From assembly GCA_026225415.1 (NCBI GenBank), contig JAMFSS010000004.1, positions 45,102 to 109,101 on the forward strand: a stretch of 64,000 nucleotides of DNA. Direction: 5' to 3'. The notes under the pieces were generated by a model. It saw only the letters and a list, made by a program, of their open reading frames with translations. It did not search any database and was not told where the DNA came from. Position 1 is the first letter of the stretch; every line of letters begins with the position of its first letter. Source of the DNA: Alphaproteobacteria bacterium. Lineage in GTDB: Bacteria; Pseudomonadota; Alphaproteobacteria; UBA9219. The translations under genes were made by a program, and so were the position numbers. Below are positions 8,572 through 18,064 of the stretch, one piece after another.

Positions 8572-11500
8572 ATGGCTCTGCAGAAGACTCCGATGACCGC
8601 TGCTCCTGCAAAAGGTTCCGCCCCCATTCCTTCAATTCCCAAGCCAATGGCTCAACCCCATGCGCAAAAACCCGCTTTATTAGCAGGTCTGGGCTCCCTT
8701 CCTTTCTGGATCGGCCTTTCGGTCTCGGTCGCCTGGGTGGCAATCGTTATGATGATCATCGCCGTGTCTGGCCCTACGCACAGCCTTGGCGGCATTGCGC
8801 TGGCCGATTGGGCGATTGGTATTTCCGCCGCCGTGTCGCCTGTCGCGATGGTGTGGATGATCACCGCCTATCTGCAACGCGCCGCCGATATCCAGACAAT
8901 CGCCGATCCTTTGCGTCGTCAGCTTACGCTCATCACTGGCGAGTCAGGTGCCGCAGATGCCCGTATCCGTCGTTTTAATCAGGCGATCCGCGAACAAATC
9001 GAATTACTGCGCAGCGCGCAAACCCTCAGCCAGGATGATCTGGAAGCGGTCATGGATCGTGTGCGCCAACATCGCAGCGATCTGGAACGTTATGAATCCA
9101 ACAGCACCCAACAGGTGAAAGAAATCCAGGACGTCGTCCGCCGCAGCATGTTCCAATTGGAACAGATGATGGATGACAAATTCACGATGCTGAAATTCCT
9201 TGATGGCAAATTGCAGGCCAATGGCGACGGTGTTGCGCGTCAGGTGGAAAGCGTCGGCGAAAATGTCGCGCGTTTGCTGGAAGAAATCGAAACAACCGGC
9301 GCGCGCGTCGCCGACTCGCTCGACCGCGCCCAACGCGACAGCCAGAAACTGGCCGATACATCGGCGCTACAGGCGTCCAGCCTGACCAATGCGGCCGAAG
9401 TCGCCTCGGAAACACTGGGCGGTTTGTCCAGCAAGATCGATCTCAGCGTTGCGCGTTTTCTTGAACGCGCTTCGTCCGCGCGTGAAGAAGCGGAACGTCT
9501 GGCCTTGGCCTTGGATGCGCAAACCCGTTCTTTGGATGATTTCAGCTCGACCTTGCCCATGCGCGTGTCGGAGGCGGAATCCGTCCTTCGCGGCGTTGCC
9601 GACCGTCTGTACGCCAGCGAACAGATGGCGCGTGAACAAGCCGTCCATCTGAGCGACAAGCTGTCGCAACAGGTCGACGGTCTGCAAAGCTTTATGGATC
9701 GTTTTACCGGACGTTTGTCCGATATCGATGCCGGTCTTGACCGTCGTCAGTCAGATTTAAATAATCTGGCCGAACGTATCGGCACGACCACATCGGGTTT
9801 TGTAACATCGTGGGAAAAGTCGGTTAATGATCTGAACGACCGCACCGGCAACACCTTGTTGCGCTTTACGGTGGTGAATGATGAAACGCGCCGCAATGCC
9901 GAAGCGGTGACCACCCATCTGAATGAAACGACCAGCAAGTATGAAGACGCCGCTATCCGCGTGCGCGCGTTGTCACAGGAAAGCAACCAGCAGATGAAGG
10001 GTCTGACCGAAGAAGTCGCCCATCAGCTGTCGCAGTTTGAAAGCCTGAGTAAGGCATCGAACATGGCCGGCGAAGAAGTGCAGCAACGCGCTTCGATTGC
10101 GCTCGAAAATCTGCAACATGTTCTGGAACGTATTTTGGCGGCGCGTGAAGCGACGCAAACCGTTGGCGAAACATTGGTGAAGGACATCAATATCGCCGTC
10201 GATGAAAACGAAAAGATGATCCAGCGTTTGTCGGAAACCGCCCAGCTTGGCGTGCGCGCCCTTGCCGCCGCGACCGATCAATTGAACCGCCAACAATCGG
10301 ACGTTGCCGGTCAATCCAAAGCATCGGAAGGCGTGTTGGTTGAATCGGTGCAGAAACTGCAACAACAGGCCGATACCGCGTGTAACGCTTTGCGCGATCA
10401 GGCGCATGTGTTGACCCATTTGCTGTCGGAAACGCAAGGCCAGTTGATTGCGACCGACCAGAAATTGCAAAATTTTGCTCTGTCGGCTGTCACGCCCGTT
10501 CAATCGGCGATCAAGCAAATCGACAACAGCGCGGATGCGGGCATGCGTTCACTGGCGCATTTCGGCGACGGCCTGACGGCGCAAGTCACGCGTTTACAGG
10601 ATTTCCACGGACGCATCGGCGGCATGAGCGAGGAAATGAGCAAGGCGACCGCGGAATCCGCGCAATCGCTGGAAAGCCTCAGCGCGCGTTTCGTGGCGGC
10701 CCGTTCGCAACAGGAAGAAGCAGTGCGCGGCACCTTGGCGCAATTCGCCGAATTGTCGGATCGTCTGCAACGCGAAGTGTCGGGTCTTGACGGCCATGCG
10801 GCGCAATCGGTCGAATTGTTGCAACAATCGGCGCTTAAGGTTGGCGAACAATCTTACCAGATGCTGCAAAACGCCCAATCATCAGGCGCACAGATCAAGG
10901 ACATCGCGGCTTCCTTGCAAAACGAAGCGGCGCAAATCCAATCCACCATGCTGCAAAACGCCCAGGCAACAGGCGCGCAGATTAAGGATATTTCGGCGGC
11001 CCTGCAAAACGAAGCGGTACAAATTCAATCCGTGTTGCGCAAGCAGACCGAAGAAATCGACGGCGATCTGTCAAAGGCGCAACAGAAATTCACTTCGCTT
11101 GGCGAAACGATCCGCGAGCGGGCTGACGCCACCTATGCATTGCTCGACCGCGCCGTCGCGCATTATGGCGACATCAACCACAAACTCGATACTGTCGGTT
11201 CGGACGCCGCGCGTATCGAAGCGCAGGCCGCCGACATCGCCACCACCACCACACGCACCGTGCAAAATCTGTCGGTGCTGAACGATAAAATGACCGTGAC
11301 GCATGATATGGCGACGACACAGGCGCAACAGACTTTGGCCAAGCTGGACGAAACAACGGCGGTCTTCCATCGCCGCGCCGCCGACATGAACGACATCGCG
11401 CAACAAGCGACCAGCAGCGTTATCAATGCCGGCACTGTTTACGGCGAACAAAGCGGCAAGCTGGTCGATTGCAGCCATCAGGTCGATGGCGTGTTGCGTC

Positions 11501-14500
11501 AATTGACGCAGGCGACAACCGCGCTCACCGATCAGGCCGCGCAGATTCGCAACGGTATGGAACAACAAAATAACCGTTTGCTGGCGCAACTGGCGGATTC
11601 CGTCGCACAGCTGGACGTTACAGGCGGCAAGCTACAACAAATCGCGTCTGTCGCGGTACAGGGTGCCGATCAGGCCTCCGCCCGCTTCAGCGATATGACA
11701 GAAACGGCATCGCAACGCATCACGGCCTCCTCGCAAGATTTGCACGCGATGACCGAACGCGCCGAAGCCGCCTTGTCGGCTTTGGGTGCCAACGTCACGC
11801 AACAGGCGGCTTCGCTGTCGGTTGTCGGCGAACAATTGAGCGAACAACAAAAAACCTTGGCCGTTGCGAATGAAAAACAACGCGTGCAAATGACCGACCT
11901 GTTTGAAAAACTGGGCGCGGCGCATCATCAGGCTTCGGAAATCGCCGAACGCTCGATCGGTTTCCTCACGGAAAATCTGCAAGAAATCCACCGCCAGATG
12001 GGCGCTGTGGGCGACCAATCGCAAACGGCAGTCGGCAATGTCAAACTGGCCAGCATGGGCTTCTCGGAACAGGCATCCCTGCTGATCCATAACGCGCAGG
12101 CGGCGGAACAACAGGCGCGTACCGTTTTGTCTGTAACCTCTGCGTTACAGGAACAGGCGCGTCATCTGCGGGAAAGCTTGACCAACGAAAGCGACCGCGC
12201 GGGCGAAAGCCTTGGCGTCTTGCTGGGCCGTTTGACATCGGGCGGCGCCGAAATGCGCGATCTGGGCACCAACACCCATACGGTTCTGGCGACCCTGCAA
12301 CGGGCGATGGCCGAACAAAATGGCGAACTTTCCACCGGGATGCAGCACATCACCGAACGTCAGCGCAACCTGACATCGTCGCTCGATGCGCAACGCGACG
12401 CGATCAATGGCTTGCTCAACCGTTTGACCTTGGCGCAGGACGAAACCGCATCGGTCGCCGAACGCACCGCACTGCGTTTGACGGACGGCACCGCGCAAAT
12501 CACGCGCCATGTCGAAACACTGGATGCGCGTTCACAAAGCGCGTTGGCGAATGTGCAGGCGGCGGTCAGCGGTTTCGCGCATGAAGCGCAGGCGATTGAA
12601 ACCCAATCGCAAAAAGCCGAACAGCAATCGCGGAATATCCTTACCGCCGCGTCCGGCATGCATGAACAAATCAGCGATTTGCGCCAGACGATGCAGGGCG
12701 ATGGCGAACGCACTAATGTGTTGTTCTCCAACCTGCTTGATAAGGTCACGATGGGCGCCGCCGAATTGCGCGATCTCAGCGCGGCTACCGAAATGTCGCT
12801 TATCAGCCTTGGCAACAATGTCACGCAACAAAGCGGCGCGTTGACATCGACCATGCAACAAATCGCCGACCGCCAACGCAGCCTCGCGGTGGCGTTGGAT
12901 TCGCAACGCGATGTCGTTAATGGGTTGCTCAACCGCCTGACCTTGGCGCAAGACGAAACCGCGTCGGTCGCAGACCGCACCGTGACCCGTCTGGCCGATG
13001 GCGCGCAAGCGATCATCCGCAATGCCGACGCTATCGATGCGCGCACCCAAGCCGCTTTGGCGAATGTGCAATTGGCAACCGAAGCCTTTAGCAAAGAAGC
13101 CGAAGCGATCGACACGCAAGCCAAGCAAGCCGAAGTTCAGGCGCAATCCATTCTGGCCTCGGCGTCCGGCCTGCATCACCAGATTTACGACCTTCGCACA
13201 TCCATGCAAAGCGACGGCGAACGCGCCACCGAAGTATTGGCCGGCCTGTTCAACCGCATCACGGTTGGCAGCGGCGAAGTGCGCGATGCCGGCGGCGCGG
13301 CGGAAGCCACGCTTGTATCGTTGCAACGCGCGATGGGCGAACAAACGGGCGAGCTGTACACATCGATGCAGAAAATCGGCGAACGCCAACGCAGCCTGAC
13401 GGAATCTCTGGAACAACAACGCGAAACCATTGGCGGCCTTATCGCCCGCTTTGCCACCGCGCAGGATGAAACCGCGTCGTTGGCCGAACGGACGGCAGAC
13501 CGTATTCATGACGGCGCCCAGAAAATCACCACCAGCCTCGATCTTATCGGCGCGTCGGCGGGTGCGACCCTGGCCAGTGTTGCTGAATCGGTTGCCGGGT
13601 TCGGCGATCAGGTTTCCGCGCTTAATATCCAAAGCCAGCAAGCCGAACAACAAATCCGTGGCGTGCTGTCGGTTACCGCCGGCATGCAGGAACAGGCACG
13701 CCATCTGCGCGAAGCGATGCAGGTGGAAACCGCCCGCGCCGTCGAACATTTGTCGGACGTTATCGCCACGCTGGATCAAACCAGCCTGCATCTGAAAACC
13801 GAAAGCGGCATCGCCATCGAAACATTGGACAAGACAGCCCAACGTTTCACCATCATCACCGAAACCGGCGTGGACAGTTTGCGTCAACAATCCGCTGCCG
13901 TGGCGCAAAGCGTCGCGCAATCGGAAACACAGATGAAGAGTATCGGCGACCAAATTGGCGGCCATCTGCGTCTGGTCACCGAAGCGGGCGACAAAGCCGA
14001 AACGCAAACGCGCACTTTGGCCGATGCGTCCGAATTTGCCACCACGCGTTTGGCCGCCTTGCGCGACACTCTGGGCGCCAGCGCCAAAGACGGAACGGCC
14101 TTTGTCGAATTGTCGACCAAGCGTATTACGATGGTCAAAGACGCGTTACAGGAACAGCTCGATCATTTGTCGGCCTTCTCGCAACAAGCGGTACAACAGG
14201 TTGCCGTCGCCAGCGAAAGTTTGGCCAGCGAAAGCGACAGGCTGAACGCCAAACTGGCGGCATCCGAATCCGCTTTGACAGGCGCCGCCGATCTGGTGCG
14301 CGAAGAAGCGAAACATTTGCCCGCCACGCTTAACCGCGGCATCGCCGAAATCGAGGCCGCCAGCGGCGCGATTAAGGCAAACGCCACCGATATGGATCAG
14401 GCGTTGGTGCAAAGTGCCGATCGCTTTATTTCGGTCACATCAATGGCGCGCAACCACATGGCCGAAGAAATGCAACGCGTCAGCAGCGTTGCGGAAGACG

Positions 14501-15636
14501 CCAGCGGCGTTCTGGTTCGCTTCAACGAAATGCTGGGCGAACAGGTCGCATCGATGCAGCAAAACAGCGCAATGCTGACCTCCGAACAAAAAATACTGGT
14601 GGAAAAAGCCGCGCAAAGCGTCAGCGATTTAACCGCTGCCGGTACGCGTCTGGAAACCTTGCGCAACGAAGCGGCTTCGACCGCCGAACGCATGGTGCAG
14701 GAATTTGTCACGCTCGACCAACGCGCGACAGCCTCCAACGACCGTCTGGTGCAAGCGGGTGACACGATCACACGCCAAGCCGAAGCGATTGGCGAAGTCG
14801 CAGCCCGCGCCGAAACCAAAATCGCGGGTGTCAGCGACGGCCTGCGTGCCCAGCTGGAACATATCCGCGAAGGTATGCAAACCCAGATCGACGATATTAA
14901 CCGCGGCCTGATGCAAATTACGGCGCAATTGGAACGGACAGGCACAACTTTGCGTAACACGGCTGTGGGCGCGGTGGCAGATGTTGAACGCGTGGGGCAA
15001 CGCTTTGAACAGACGGGCGGCGAAGCCGTCGGCCAAGTCGAAGCACGCACCCAACAAATGCGCGATGCCACCGACGACGTCGCCAAGATTTTGGGCGGTT
15101 TCGGCCAACAATTCGATGCGATGTTGCGCCACATGGCCGAAGCCGGAACAGGCATCAAACATCAGGAAAGCGATATGCTGACGCATTTGCAATCCATGTT
15201 GGGTCATCTGGGCACCGTTGCGGAAAAGCTGGAATCGGCACGCGCTTTGTCGGGCGATGTCAGCCAGCACGCCATCGAACGTCTGGACAGCGTTGTGAAT
15301 TCCATCCAGGCGCAGATGAACAACATGACGGCGGGCGCGCAAACGGCGGCCGGCATCATGCGCGGCATCGGCCAGATTTACAGCGACCAATCAGGTTCAC
15401 TGACCAAGGGTGTGGGTGAAGCGCATGCGCAAGTGTTGACGATGAACAAGAGCATCGACGATATGCAAATGCGTACCGACCGCATGCGTCAAGCGTTGAA
15501 GATGCAGGGCGATGATCTGATGAACTCGCTGCGTCAAATCCTGTCGCAACTGGAAATGACGGGTGATGGTTTGTCCGAAGCGGTTGATCGCACTTTGCAA
15601 GAACAGGCCAATGCCGGGTTGAAGAAGATCAGCTAA
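8572..15636 (+). CDS. Giant membrane-anchored coiled-coil protein (2354 residues, TipN-like layout)
   Basis: A basic, Pro/Ala-rich N-terminus is followed by two membrane helices (about residues 44-67 and 77-100). About 2250 residues of almost uninterrupted Gln/Ala/Glu/Ser-rich helix follow, without Cys-rich or catalytic motifs. The two-TM plus coiled-coil plan resembles the alphaproteobacterial polarity factor TipN but is more than twice as long; such proteins also draw apolipoprotein- or chemoreceptor-like matches. Internal repeats include four 171-residue units (residues about 1109-1792) and a 29-residue tandem (764-821). The start at 8572 is preferred over an in-frame ATG at 8485 because a TAGAGG ribosome site lies just ahead and the upstream codons cover a leader hairpin. 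Function is inferred to be structural: cell pole, division or envelope scaffold. Confidence 0.85.
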   Translation: MALQKTPMTAAPAKGSAPIPSIPKPMAQPHAQKPALLAGLGSLPFWIGLSVSVAWVAIVMMIIAVSGPTHSLGGIALADWAIGISAAVSPVAMVWMITAYLQRAADIQTIADPLRRQLTLITGESGAADARIRRFNQAIREQIELLRSAQTLSQDDLEAVMDRVRQHRSDLERYESNSTQQVKEIQDVVRRSMFQLEQMMDDKFTMLKFLDGKLQANGDGVARQVESVGENVARLLEEIETTGARVADSLDRAQRDSQKLADTSALQASSLTNAAEVASETLGGLSSKIDLSVARFLERASSAREEAERLALALDAQTRSLDDFSSTLPMRVSEAESVLRGVADRLYASEQMAREQAVHLSDKLSQQVDGLQSFMDRFTGRLSDIDAGLDRRQSDLNNLAERIGTTTSGFVTSWEKSVNDLNDRTGNTLLRFTVVNDETRRNAEAVTTHLNETTSKYEDAAIRVRALSQESNQQMKGLTEEVAHQLSQFESLSKASNMAGEEVQQRASIALENLQHVLERILAAREATQTVGETLVKDINIAVDENEKMIQRLSETAQLGVRALAAATDQLNRQQSDVAGQSKASEGVLVESVQKLQQQADTACNALRDQAHVLTHLLSETQGQLIATDQKLQNFALSAVTPVQSAIKQIDNSADAGMRSLAHFGDGLTAQVTRLQDFHGRIGGMSEEMSKATAESAQSLESLSARFVAARSQQEEAVRGTLAQFAELSDRLQREVSGLDGHAAQSVELLQQSALKVGEQSYQMLQNAQSSGAQIKDIAASLQNEAAQIQSTMLQNAQATGAQIKDISAALQNEAVQIQSVLRKQTEEIDGDLSKAQQKFTSLGETIRERADATYALLDRAVAHYGDINHKLDTVGSDAARIEAQAADIATTTTRTVQNLSVLNDKMTVTHDMATTQAQQTLAKLDETTAVFHRRAADMNDIAQQATSSVINAGTVYGEQSGKLVDCSHQVDGVLRQLTQATTALTDQAAQIRNGMEQQNNRLLAQLADSVAQLDVTGGKLQQIASVAVQGADQASARFSDMTETASQRITASSQDLHAMTERAEAALSALGANVTQQAASLSVVGEQLSEQQKTLAVANEKQRVQMTDLFEKLGAAHHQASEIAERSIGFLTENLQEIHRQMGAVGDQSQTAVGNVKLASMGFSEQASLLIHNAQAAEQQARTVLSVTSALQEQARHLRESLTNESDRAGESLGVLLGRLTSGGAEMRDLGTNTHTVLATLQRAMAEQNGELSTGMQHITERQRNLTSSLDAQRDAINGLLNRLTLAQDETASVAERTALRLTDGTAQITRHVETLDARSQSALANVQAAVSGFAHEAQAIETQSQKAEQQSRNILTAASGMHEQISDLRQTMQGDGERTNVLFSNLLDKVTMGAAELRDLSAATEMSLISLGNNVTQQSGALTSTMQQIADRQRSLAVALDSQRDVVNGLLNRLTLAQDETASVADRTVTRLADGAQAIIRNADAIDARTQAALANVQLATEAFSKEAEAIDTQAKQAEVQAQSILASASGLHHQIYDLRTSMQSDGERATEVLAGLFNRITVGSGEVRDAGGAAEATLVSLQRAMGEQTGELYTSMQKIGERQRSLTESLEQQRETIGGLIARFATAQDETASLAERTADRIHDGAQKITTSLDLIGASAGATLASVAESVAGFGDQVSALNIQSQQAEQQIRGVLSVTAGMQEQARHLREAMQVETARAVEHLSDVIATLDQTSLHLKTESGIAIETLDKTAQRFTIITETGVDSLRQQSAAVAQSVAQSETQMKSIGDQIGGHLRLVTEAGDKAETQTRTLADASEFATTRLAALRDTLGASAKDGTAFVELSTKRITMVKDALQEQLDHLSAFSQQAVQQVAVASESLASESDRLNAKLAASESALTGAADLVREEAKHLPATLNRGIAEIEAASGAIKANATDMDQALVQSADRFISVTSMARNHMAEEMQRVSSVAEDASGVLVRFNEMLGEQVASMQQNSAMLTSEQKILVEKAAQSVSDLTAAGTRLETLRNEAASTAERMVQEFVTLDQRATASNDRLVQAGDTITRQAEAIGEVAARAETKIAGVSDGLRAQLEHIREGMQTQIDDINRGLMQITAQLERTGTTLRNTAVGAVADVERVGQRFEQTGGEAVGQVEARTQQMRDATDDVAKILGGFGQQFDAMLRHMAEAGTGIKHQESDMLTHLQSMLGHLGTVAEKLESARALSGDVSQHAIERLDSVVNSIQAQMNNMTAGAQTAAGIMRGIGQIYSDQSGSLTKGVGEAHAQVLTMNKSIDDMQMRTDRMRQALKMQGDDLMNSLRQILSQLEMTGDGLSEAVDRTLQEQANAGLKKIS
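10861..11034 (+). repeat. Tandem 87-bp (29-residue) duplication inside the giant gene
   Basis: Two adjacent copies, 10861-10947 and 10948-11034, encode MLQNAQSSGAQIKDIAASLQ... and MLQNAQATGAQIKDISAALQ..., differing at few residues. The DNA is also closely similar, suggesting a recent duplication. Confidence 0.85.
11896..13947 (+). repeat. Four in-frame 513-bp (171-residue) repeats inside the giant gene
   Basis: The motif GLLNRLTLAQDETASVAERT recurs at exactly 513-bp spacing: a divergent form (DLFEKLGAAHHQASEIAERS) at 11896, then clear copies from 12409, 12922 and 13435. Within each unit a second landmark (AEQQ-R-ILS--SG-HEQ--LR) and a third (ERQR-L---L--QR--I) keep their positions. The exact shared length with sequence divergence points to segmental duplication without indels. 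Confidence 0.85.
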
Positions 15637-15665
15637 GGCTTTCTTTTAAGGCTCAATGGATAAAT

Positions 15666-15862
15666 CCCTCTCCGCCCGTCTTTACGGGGGGAGAGGGAAG
15701 CCCTCACAGAACCCACAAGCACAGAATATAAATAAAGGTGAGGTGGGTGTCTCAATAATCCGAATACCGGATTGTTGGCAAACCCACCTCACCCCATTTT
15801 TTATTCTACTTGCTGATATTTTGGTATCTCCCCTCTCCCCCCGAAGTACGGGCGGAGAGGGG
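15666..15862. repeat. 197-bp concentric nested inverted repeat (MITE-like element)
   Basis: Outer arms at 15666-15697 and 15830-15862 share CTCTCCGCCCGT and GGGGGGAGAGGG as inverted copies. Inner arms GGTGAGGTGGGT (15737-15748) and ACCCACCTCACC (15782-15793) are perfect. The centre AATCCG-5-CGGATT (15757-15773) is a hairpin. All three pairs share one centre near 15765. There is no coding capacity. It lies between the giant gene and a convergent secreted-protein gene. It could be a non-autonomous mobile repeat or a long RNA hairpin. Confidence 0.7.
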
Positions 15863-15889
15863 TATCAACATCCAGCTTACAGCAAAGAA

Positions 15890-15932
15890 AAACCCGACAT
15901 CCTTGCTGTTTGCACAGAAGAATGTTGGGTTT
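15890..15932 (-). terminator. Hairpin downstream of the secreted-protein gene, possibly bidirectional
   Basis: AAACCCGACAT (15890-15900) pairs with ATGTTGGGTTT (15922-15932) at 10 of 11 positions. On the minus strand the stem is followed by TTTCTTT, a fair terminator for the gene ending at 15957. On the plus strand CTATTTTAAATT follows, so it may also end transcripts from the giant gene. Confidence 0.5.
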
Positions 15933-15956
15933 CTATTTTAAATTAAATAATAGTTT

Positions 15957-16481
15957 TTATTTGTGGCCCATCTGCATGCATGTAGCATATGTCTTACTTA
16001 AGGCTTGAACGCTTCTCTTTGCTGCGTCTAGAGTTTCAATGCCGCCTCCATCTGTTTTGTCAGAGAAAATTTTGCCCTTAATAAGAATTGCCGAAGCGGT
16101 TCCGCTAAAATCAATTGGTTCCATATTATCGGCTACAAAACGTGTTTCATCAGACGAAGGAACAATAACAGATAATCTGGTAACAACTCCTGTTTCATTA
16201 ACTGCTGCCGCACTCACTGTATATGCTTCAGGCTTATCGGTAATACGCAAGCTGTCAATATCGAGTGTACGGTTTCCCATAAGGTTTGCTTGCTCGCGCA
16301 TTACAGCTTGTTGTGCGCAGAAATAATCTCCGCGAATTGAAACAACAGCGCCTTGTGACCCGCCGTTATTTCCAGTGTTGCTATTGCTCTTGCTGTCGCT
16401 GCTATTGCTTTGTGCATTTGCTGTAAGGGGAGCCAAAGCTAATGCAATCGCTGCCAATTTCATTCCGTTTTTCATAATCAC
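15957..16481 (-). CDS. Secreted hypothetical protein
   Basis: A 174-residue protein, not recognised. A signal peptide is clear (MIMKNGMKLAAIALALAPLTANA, cleavage likely after ANA). A Ser/Asn/Gly-rich linker follows (QSNSSDSKSNSNTGNNGG), then a globular domain of about 130 residues with two cysteines (in DYFCAQQAV and TYATCMQMG). An alternative start is the third codon (MKNGMKL). Codon use and base composition are AT-richer than the neighbours, and the flanks are AT-rich and carry inverted repeats, which may indicate acquisition. A periplasmic or outer-surface role is likely; the function is unknown. Confidence 0.7.
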   Translation of the reverse strand: MIMKNGMKLAAIALALAPLTANAQSNSSDSKSNSNTGNNGGSQGAVVSIRGDYFCAQQAVMREQANLMGNRTLDIDSLRITDKPEAYTVSAAAVNETGVVTRLSVIVPSSDETRFVADNMEPIDFSGTASAILIKGKIFSDKTDGGGIETLDAAKRSVQALSKTYATCMQMGHK

Positions 16482-16630
16482 TCCGTCAAATAATGTGGGT
16501 TAAATTCCTATGAGCGAAATATATCAGAAACTATTGTTTCGACCAATAGTGGCTTTACTTTCATAAAAATAAATGAGAGGCAAGTGATTGTAATATAATA
16601 TAAATTTATTATTAAAAAGAAATGAAAAAT
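16482..16630 (-). promoter_or_regulatory. AT-rich upstream region with an inverted repeat
   Basis: This strongly AT-rich gap precedes the secreted-protein gene and follows the sensor kinase on the same strand. ACTATTG (16530-16536) and CAATAGT (16544-16550) form a perfect 7-bp inverted repeat with a 7-base spacer, about 50 bases before the secreted-protein start: a candidate operator. A GGAG ribosome site sits just before the start codon. Confidence 0.35.
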
Positions 16631-17989
16631 TTAAACGGGCACCCAAACCCGCGCGCGCAAACCGCCCATGGGGCTGTCTTCCAGCACCACATCGCCGCCG
16701 TGGAAACGCGCGATATCGCGGGCGATGGTCAGGCCCAAACCAACGCCGCCGGTGGCGGGGTTGCGCGATTCTTCCATGCGGGTAAAGGGGCGGAACATAT
16801 CTTCGCGCCGCGCTTCATTGATGCCCGATCCATTATCATCAACCGTAATCGTCACGACCTCGGCATCATGAATGGCAGAAATTTCTGCAGCATTTCCATA
16901 ACGCAAAGCGTTGCCCAGCAGATTGGTAAGACACCGTTTCATGGCATTACGGCGCAGGATGATGGTGATATCGTCCGGCGCATTCACGGTGATGTTGGGG
17001 TTTTGCCGCCGCGCCGATGCCGCAATCTCACCCAGCAATTCGCCCAGATTAACCGGTACCGCCGCTTCGGCTTCATCGCCGCGCGCAAAGGCCAGATAGG
17101 CGTTCAGCATCTCTTCCATTTCCGTGACGTCGCTCGTCAACTCATCCGCCGCCGCGTTTTGTTCCATCAATTCAATTTGCAAACGCATGCGCGTTAACGG
17201 CGTGCGCAGATCGTGGCTGACACCGGCCAACATGGCGGTGCGTTGCGTTATCTGGCGTTTCAAACGGTCGCGCATCACCATTAAGGCGGCACCCGCCTGC
17301 CGCACTTCGGATGATCCTTCGATTTTAAACCAAGGTACTTCGCGGCCTTTGCCAATGGCTTCCGCCGCGTCGGCCAAACGACGGATGGGGCGGATCTGGT
17401 TGCGCATAAACAGCAACGCAATGGATGTCATCAACACCGAACTGCCGGTCATCCACAAAATGAAAACTTGCGTGGTGGGTGTATAGATGCGGCGTTCGGG
17501 CGATAAAATGGTGTACACGCCTTCGGGCACCCCCACCTGAATGCTGATGGTTTCCGGCGCATAAGTCATGTCGAGGACATAGGAATAAGACAGGCTGTCA
17601 TTCAACGCATGTTTCAACATCACGGCGATGGGGCCGTGGATAGGCTCTTGCGGTGGCAGGGCTTTGCCGGGCGCGAACCCAACCGTTAAATCCATTTTGC
17701 TGCTGGCCAGCGATAACACCGCTTGGGTGCTGTTGGTATTGCCGCTTTTTTCCAGCAGATCGACGATAAAGGCAATATCACCCGATAACGCATGCGTCAT
17801 GCGTTGCGTGACGGTGTACCAATGGCGGTCGAAAAACACATAGGTCGCGGCGGCCAACATGATGAAAGTCGGCACCACGAAAATCAGCAAGGTGCGGCCA
17901 AACAGGCTGCGTGGCAGCATGCGTTTAAAACGCAGGCTCAGCGGCAAAGCGCGTGGCGGGTTGTAGCGTGGGGGGATGCTGGTTTTCAC
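16631..17989 (-). CDS. EnvZ-like sensor histidine kinase (no adjacent response regulator)
   Basis: A 452-residue membrane kinase. TM1 lies at about residues 33-53, a periplasmic sensor region of about 115 residues follows, then TM2 at about 172-193, a HAMP linker, the dimerisation/phosphoacceptor box GVSHDLRTPLTRMRLQ (histidine near residue 255), an N box NLLGNALRYG, and ATP-binding boxes DNGSGI and GGVGLGLTIARDIARFHGG. The layout and the SHDLRTPLTR box are typical of EnvZ-class kinases. An OmpR-type regulator gene usually lies next to such a kinase, but none is adjacent: ispE is divergent upstream and a secreted protein lies downstream. Confidence 0.9.
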   Translation of the reverse strand: MKTSIPPRYNPPRALPLSLRFKRMLPRSLFGRTLLIFVVPTFIMLAAATYVFFDRHWYTVTQRMTHALSGDIAFIVDLLEKSGNTNSTQAVLSLASSKMDLTVGFAPGKALPPQEPIHGPIAVMLKHALNDSLSYSYVLDMTYAPETISIQVGVPEGVYTILSPERRIYTPTTQVFILWMTGSSVLMTSIALLFMRNQIRPIRRLADAAEAIGKGREVPWFKIEGSSEVRQAGAALMVMRDRLKRQITQRTAMLAGVSHDLRTPLTRMRLQIELMEQNAAADELTSDVTEMEEMLNAYLAFARGDEAEAAVPVNLGELLGEIAASARRQNPNITVNAPDDITIILRRNAMKRCLTNLLGNALRYGNAAEISAIHDAEVVTITVDDNGSGINEARREDMFRPFTRMEESRNPATGGVGLGLTIARDIARFHGGDVVLEDSPMGGLRARVWVPV

Positions 17990-18064
17990 GGGTTATTTTT
18001 ACCCTTGTTTTCGGGGCTTTTCTACCCTTGTTTTATGGGTTTCAAGCCCCTAAATTCCCCCCGC

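Noticed and set aside
12532..14007. 491-codon minus-strand frame inside the giant gene
   Set aside because: It is antisense to the repeat-rich coiled-coil frame and its length follows from the biased codon use there; no ribosome site or domain.
15656..15946. 96-codon plus-strand frame after the giant gene
   Set aside because: It is made of the nested inverted repeat and the following hairpin; the translation is low-complexity and lacks a ribosome site.
16622..17197. 191-codon plus-strand frame
   Set aside because: It lies fully antisense to the well-supported sensor kinase gene; composition is that of a shadow frame.
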